Shown one piece after another: positions 60,858 to 64,000 of a stretch of 64,000 bases of DNA (position 1 is the first letter of the stretch; every line of letters begins with the position of its first letter). The stretch is from VBDM01 sp035499735 (lineage in GTDB: Bacteria > Pseudomonadota > Gammaproteobacteria > Burkholderiales > SG8-39). Made by a program: the position numbers and the translations under genes. The notes beneath the pieces were generated by a model. It was not told the origin of the DNA, did no database searches, and saw only the letters and a list, made by a program, of their open reading frames with translations. Where the stretch lies: assembly GCA_035499735.1 (NCBI GenBank), contig DATJYC010000033.1, forward strand, positions 1 through 64,000. Reading direction: 5' to 3'.

Positions 60858-61619
60858 CTAGGCCGCGCGCCGTGGGTGGCTCAAGTACGCGATGAGCACA
60901 CCCGCAACCACGATAGCGCAAACGATCATTGACCCGGAAGGAAGGTCTAACCACAGGGAAGCGAGCAGACCTCCAGCATAGCCGAAGACCCCGACAGCGT
61001 AGGCTTTGAGGTAGCGGTTCCGCCGCGAATAGTAGGTCGCGAGGGCCGGTACGACGAGGGTGGAGAAAACGAGGAAGAGACCAACCAGCTGCACCGAGAC
61101 GGTTACCGCGCATCCGAAGAGCACGTAGAAACCGATCCTTCCGAGCCGCTCGCGCAGGCTGAACCACAAGGCGAGGATGACTCCGTAGATCAGTGCTTCC
61201 AGGGGAAGCTTCGCAGGATTGACCCATAGAATCTGCCCTACGAGCAGTTCCTTCAGGTTCTCGCTCCCGCGCGGGTTCTTGGCGAGGAACAGAATTGCCG
61301 CGCTCGACGCCACTACGAACACGACACCGATGATCGCTTCCTGGACCTCGGGCCAGCGGCGCTCGGTCCAAGTCAGCACGAGCGCTCCTGTGAGAGCAGC
61401 GGACAGCGCCGCGATCTGCACCGCAGTACCGGTCGGCTCAAAGCCCAGATAGTCGGCGAGAATCACGCCGAGCCCCGCGATCTGCGCCACCGCGAGATCG
61501 ATGAACACGATCCCCCGCTCGAGCACCTGCATGCCGAGCGGGACATGGGTCGCAGTGACCAGCAGGCCCGCGATGAACGCTGGCCACAGGATGCCGAGGC
61601 TGGCGGCGTCGAGCGTCAT
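60858..61619 (-). CDS. Metal ABC transporter permease (ZnuB type)
   Basis: 253 residues with about seven hydrophobic helices of the ABC-3 family. GIVFIDLAVAQIAGLGVILADYLGF (about 35-59) and VQLVGLFLVFSTLVVPALATYYSRR (about 176-200) are signature stretches. It should carry zinc or manganese with the binding protein whose stop it overlaps by four bases. No ATPase gene follows or precedes it in the window. Confidence 0.9.
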   Translation of the reverse strand: MTLDAASLGILWPAFIAGLLVTATHVPLGMQVLERGIVFIDLAVAQIAGLGVILADYLGFEPTGTAVQIAALSAALTGALVLTWTERRWPEVQEAIIGVVFVVASSAAILFLAKNPRGSENLKELLVGQILWVNPAKLPLEALIYGVILALWFSLRERLGRIGFYVLFGCAVTVSVQLVGLFLVFSTLVVPALATYYSRRNRYLKAYAVGVFGYAGGLLASLWLDLPSGSMIVCAIVVAGVLIAYLSHPRRAA

Positions 61620-62521
61620 TTCACCGTAGCCAAAAGACGGCCGATAGTGTCGTCGAACAATCCGAAGAGATCCTTCGCCTTGTCCGTCCCGCCCACGGTA
61701 AAGGGCATCATCACGGTGGGAATGCCTGCTCGGGTCGAGAGGAATTCCGCGGCCTGCGGATTGTTGTACGGCGAGTAGACGATCACCTTCGCGGGCGAGC
61801 TTTTCATCTGGTCGATCAGCTCGGCGAGATGCGACGGCGTAGGTGGAATGCCCGGTCTTGGCTCAAGGCTGCCGGCTTCCCGCATTCCCACCCAATTGAT
61901 GAAGTACGAGAAGTCCTTATGGTACACGACCACGGGCACGCCCTTGAGCGGCGCCGCTAGCTGCTCCCAGCGCCCGATTGCCGTCTGCCAGCGCCCAAGG
62001 AACGACTTGCCTCGCGAACGGTAGCTATCGGCATTTGCGCTATCCAGCTGCGCCATGCGGTCCTCGAGCGCCTGCGCGACCTTGGCGATATTGCGCGGAT
62101 CGGTATGGATATGCGGATTGCCGGCGGCATGGATATCACCTAGCGCGCGGTCTATCACCTTCGGAATTTCAATCTTGACGACGTACTGCGAGGCTTCGAA
62201 GTAACCCGGGCTCCCGAGCTGAATCTTGCTGTTTCCGCTTTGCGTGAGCAACAGGGGAATCCAGCCGATCTCCAGCTCGGAGCCGGAGCAGACCAGCAGG
62301 TCGGCCGAACGGATGCGCGCGATCAGGCTCGGGCGCGCCTCGATCCGGTGCGGATCCTGCAGCGCGGTCGTCGCCGAGTACACCGACACCTTGTCTCCCC
62401 CAAGTTCCTGGGCGAGGGCACCCCATTCCGGCTCGCAGGCAAACACGTTGAGCGCGGCCGCTGCCGGTAGCGCAGCAATTGCCAAACCCGAAGCAACGAG
62501 CGCTTTCAGAATCGTTTTCAT
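61616..62521 (-). CDS. Metal ABC transporter substrate-binding protein (ZnuA-like)
   Basis: 301 residues with a signal peptide (cleavage near ALA, about residue 23). Likely metal ligands are His58 (DPHR), His137 and/or His139 (NPHIHTDP), His201 (YHKDF) and Asp280 (GGTD). The His/Asp-rich mobile loop seen in many zinc binders is absent. That leaves zinc or manganese open, with zinc favoured by the ABC-3 permease type. It is followed by the permease and preceded by the porin-like gene. Confidence 0.88.
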   Translation of the reverse strand: MKTILKALVASGLAIAALPAAAALNVFACEPEWGALAQELGGDKVSVYSATTALQDPHRIEARPSLIARIRSADLLVCSGSELEIGWIPLLLTQSGNSKIQLGSPGYFEASQYVVKIEIPKVIDRALGDIHAAGNPHIHTDPRNIAKVAQALEDRMAQLDSANADSYRSRGKSFLGRWQTAIGRWEQLAAPLKGVPVVVYHKDFSYFINWVGMREAGSLEPRPGIPPTPSHLAELIDQMKSSPAKVIVYSPYNNPQAAEFLSTRAGIPTVMMPFTVGGTDKAKDLFGLFDDTIGRLLATVK

Positions 62522-62530
62522 GATCTCACC

Positions 62531-63883
62531 TCAGAATTTGTGGGCGCCGTGCGCGCCCAGGCTCACGATGTATTGGAGAAAGACCTGGTTGTCGGTCGCA
62601 TCCGAGCGCGCCTTGTCCTGCGCGTACTGCAGCCGCACGCGGCTGAACTCGCTCGGGCTCCAGTCGACCATCACGGTATTCCGGGTCGGGTTGTACCTGG
62701 CGAGGATCGGAAAGTCCGCCGCGGTGAGCGCGCCCGAGTCGACCAGGCCGATTCCGGTCGTTCCCGCGTCCAGCCGATCGTAGCGATAACCGACGCGCCA
62801 CATCGGCACGAACTGGTAGACGCCTTGCAGGTACCAGCCCGACTGAGCCGAGCTGTATCCTCCGATTTGCGTCCCTCCCGCCGAAGCCGCGGCGGTGTCG
62901 AACGTGAGGTCGCCGTTCTCCTTGCGCCGGAAGTATTCACCCTGCAGCTTGAAGTACGTTTCGGTCGGGTTGAAATTCGGCGCCCACTTCAGGATCCCGT
63001 CCAGCACCCACAACTTGGTCTTGCCAGTGAAGCTGTTCGTCACAGGCGTCCCGGTCGAGTCGACGTCGTCGTAGACGCGATCTTGCGGCGAGGTCGTGAG
63101 ATACGAGGCACCAAGCTGCCAGGCCGTACCGGTTCCGAAATCGCCACCTAGGTGGGTGAAGAAGTTGCCCGAGCTGAAGCCGTTTTTGTTGCGTCCGCCG
63201 TCGGGTCCGGCCGGAAAGCTCTTGCCGCGCCCCGCTTCAACGCCGAGGTCGAAATACAACGGAGTCGGCGCCACCCACTTCAGCTGGATGCCGTCATCGC
63301 TCAACTGGTTGCCCAGGAAAGCCTTCATCGCGAGCGGTGCATCGGTGAAGTCCCAGGCGTGTGCGTGGATCTGGTTTTGGTACCCGACGGAAGAGAAGAA
63401 CCGCCCTGCCTTGATCGTGAAGCCGTAGGAGAGCGCCAGAGTCTGTATGTACGCTTCCTCGACTTCGATCTCGTTCTCGGGCGATATGGAGAATATCCCG
63501 GTGCCGCGGAACATGTGGTCGACGTTGGCCATGATCGCGAGCTCGGATTCGCCCAGACTCAGGCCCCGAGGAGGAGGCGCGACCTCGCCGTTCGAAGGAA
63601 CGAAACCATTGATCTTGTATGTGTTGGGGTCCTGGGAAAGATTCGAATAGATGCCGTTCAGGATCAGCGAAACCGCGGGGTTCAGCGCGTTTTCCCCGGT
63701 CGGGCGGCTGGAGGCCTGCACCGCCGCCTGTTGTGCAGTAGCTTCGGCATCCTGCACGCGTTTATCCAGCTGCCTGACCTGCTCGCGCAAGGCCTTGAGC
63801 TCGTCTTGCGACTGAGCCTTCACGGCCTCGGGCAGACCCAGCGCCGCGGCGACGGCGAGCACCATGGTTGCTTTACCGTACAT
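62531..63883 (-). CDS. Porin-like outer-membrane protein in a metal-uptake operon
   Basis: 450 residues with a signal peptide (AVKA near residue 23), a coiled-coil stretch (about 25-60, ELKALREQVRQLDKRVQDAE) and a beta-barrel with many alternating aromatic strands. The C-terminus ends GAHGAHKF with terminal Phe. The N-terminal coiled coil plus barrel resembles the zinc-regulated outer-membrane proteins often paired with znu genes. It lies nine bases before the binding-protein gene, so a role in metal entry is inferred. The remaining 117 bases to the window end hold no gene I can see. Confidence 0.78.
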   Translation of the reverse strand: MYGKATMVLAVAAALGLPEAVKAQSQDELKALREQVRQLDKRVQDAEATAQQAAVQASSRPTGENALNPAVSLILNGIYSNLSQDPNTYKINGFVPSNGEVAPPPRGLSLGESELAIMANVDHMFRGTGIFSISPENEIEVEEAYIQTLALSYGFTIKAGRFFSSVGYQNQIHAHAWDFTDAPLAMKAFLGNQLSDDGIQLKWVAPTPLYFDLGVEAGRGKSFPAGPDGGRNKNGFSSGNFFTHLGGDFGTGTAWQLGASYLTTSPQDRVYDDVDSTGTPVTNSFTGKTKLWVLDGILKWAPNFNPTETYFKLQGEYFRRKENGDLTFDTAAASAGGTQIGGYSSAQSGWYLQGVYQFVPMWRVGYRYDRLDAGTTGIGLVDSGALTAADFPILARYNPTRNTVMVDWSPSEFSRVRLQYAQDKARSDATDNQVFLQYIVSLGAHGAHKF

Positions 63884-64000
63884 GTTGTCTCTCCAAGTTC
63901 ATGCGATCGCGACAAGCCGAAGGGCTTTCGCGAACACTGCCGCCTCAAGCGTGCGAGGCGGGACTCTAGGATTTCGAGCTAGGAGAGGACGGGAGGCGCG
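63884..64000. other. Non-coding leader at window edge
   Basis: The 117 bases upstream of the porin-like gene contain no credible reading frame. They should hold its leader and promoter. I looked for a Zur-type palindrome (AT-rich dyad) and did not find one in this stretch; any operator or ATPase gene may lie beyond the window. Confidence 0.5.

Overview
The window is GC-rich chromosomal DNA of a betaproteobacterium, most likely from a Burkholderiales-like or uncultured relative. The evidence is gene content and order: a Bug-family (TctC-like) solute receptor; lolB-ispE-tRNA-Gln-prs-rplY-pth-ychF; ruvCAB next to ybgC-tolQRAB-pal-cpoB; an aa3-type oxidase cluster with CtaG, SURF1, CtaB, SCO and the small DUF2909/DUF2970 membrane proteins; ftsYEX followed by rpoH; secB-gpsA; slmA near argB; and hslVU. 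Genes are tightly packed with many 1-4 base stop/start overlaps and frequent GTG/TTG starts. No gene-free stretch exceeds about 170 bases. I see no insertion sequence, prophage, CRISPR array or rRNA.

Layout. 1-2.8 kb is a loose accessory end: a truncated Bug receptor, a royal-jelly/yellow-type protein, a secreted cupin, a decayed F420-type NADP oxidoreductase, and tRNA-Lys. 3-4.7 kb has an outer-membrane barrel protein and a YeeE/YedE sulfur transporter. 4.7-14.8 kb is one long minus-strand block, yebC-ruvC-ruvA-[hydrolase/LuxR fusion, di-iron protein]-ruvB-ybgC-tolQRAB-pal-cpoB; the bracketed pair interrupts ruvCAB. 14.9-21.7 kb runs on the plus strand: HerA-like ATPase, DMT exporter, an SDR lacking its catalytic Tyr/Lys, a membrane-spermidine synthase fusion, and succinate-semialdehyde dehydrogenase. 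21.7-28.5 kb (minus) holds ychF, pth, rplY, prs, tRNA-Gln, ispE, lolB and a TPR lipoprotein. 28.6-33.1 kb holds mutM, coaD, rsmD and two M16 peptidases. 33.1-36.6 kb (plus) is ftsY-ftsE-ftsX-rpoH. 36.6-45.7 kb (minus) is a diguanylate cyclase and the cytochrome oxidase structural and assembly cluster. 45.8-51.1 kb has bioC-bioB, comF, gpsA, an SH3 protein, secB, a membrane rhodanese and an ArsR regulator. 51.2-55.3 kb (plus) is gpmA-envC-ctpA-moeB-like. 55.3-60.8 kb has slmA, an M15 peptidase, argB, hsp20, an ECF sigma/zinc-finger/CWC trio and hslVU. 60.9-64 kb is a zinc-type ABC permease, its binding protein and a porin-like outer-membrane protein, without an ATPase gene in view.

Most of the window is conserved housekeeping. 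The notable biology is regulatory or in small accessory modules. A perfect CIRCE (HrcA) operator sits in front of rpoH, and sigma32-like promoters precede hsp20 and hslVU, so the window may show an HrcA-to-RpoH-to-heat-shock-gene cascade. A hydrolase-LuxR fusion and a six-ligand di-iron protein form a candidate uncharacterised two-gene system inside ruvCAB. An ArsR repressor with two cysteines at the 66-residue spacing of the BigR/SqrR persulfide sensors sits directly before a membrane rhodanese.
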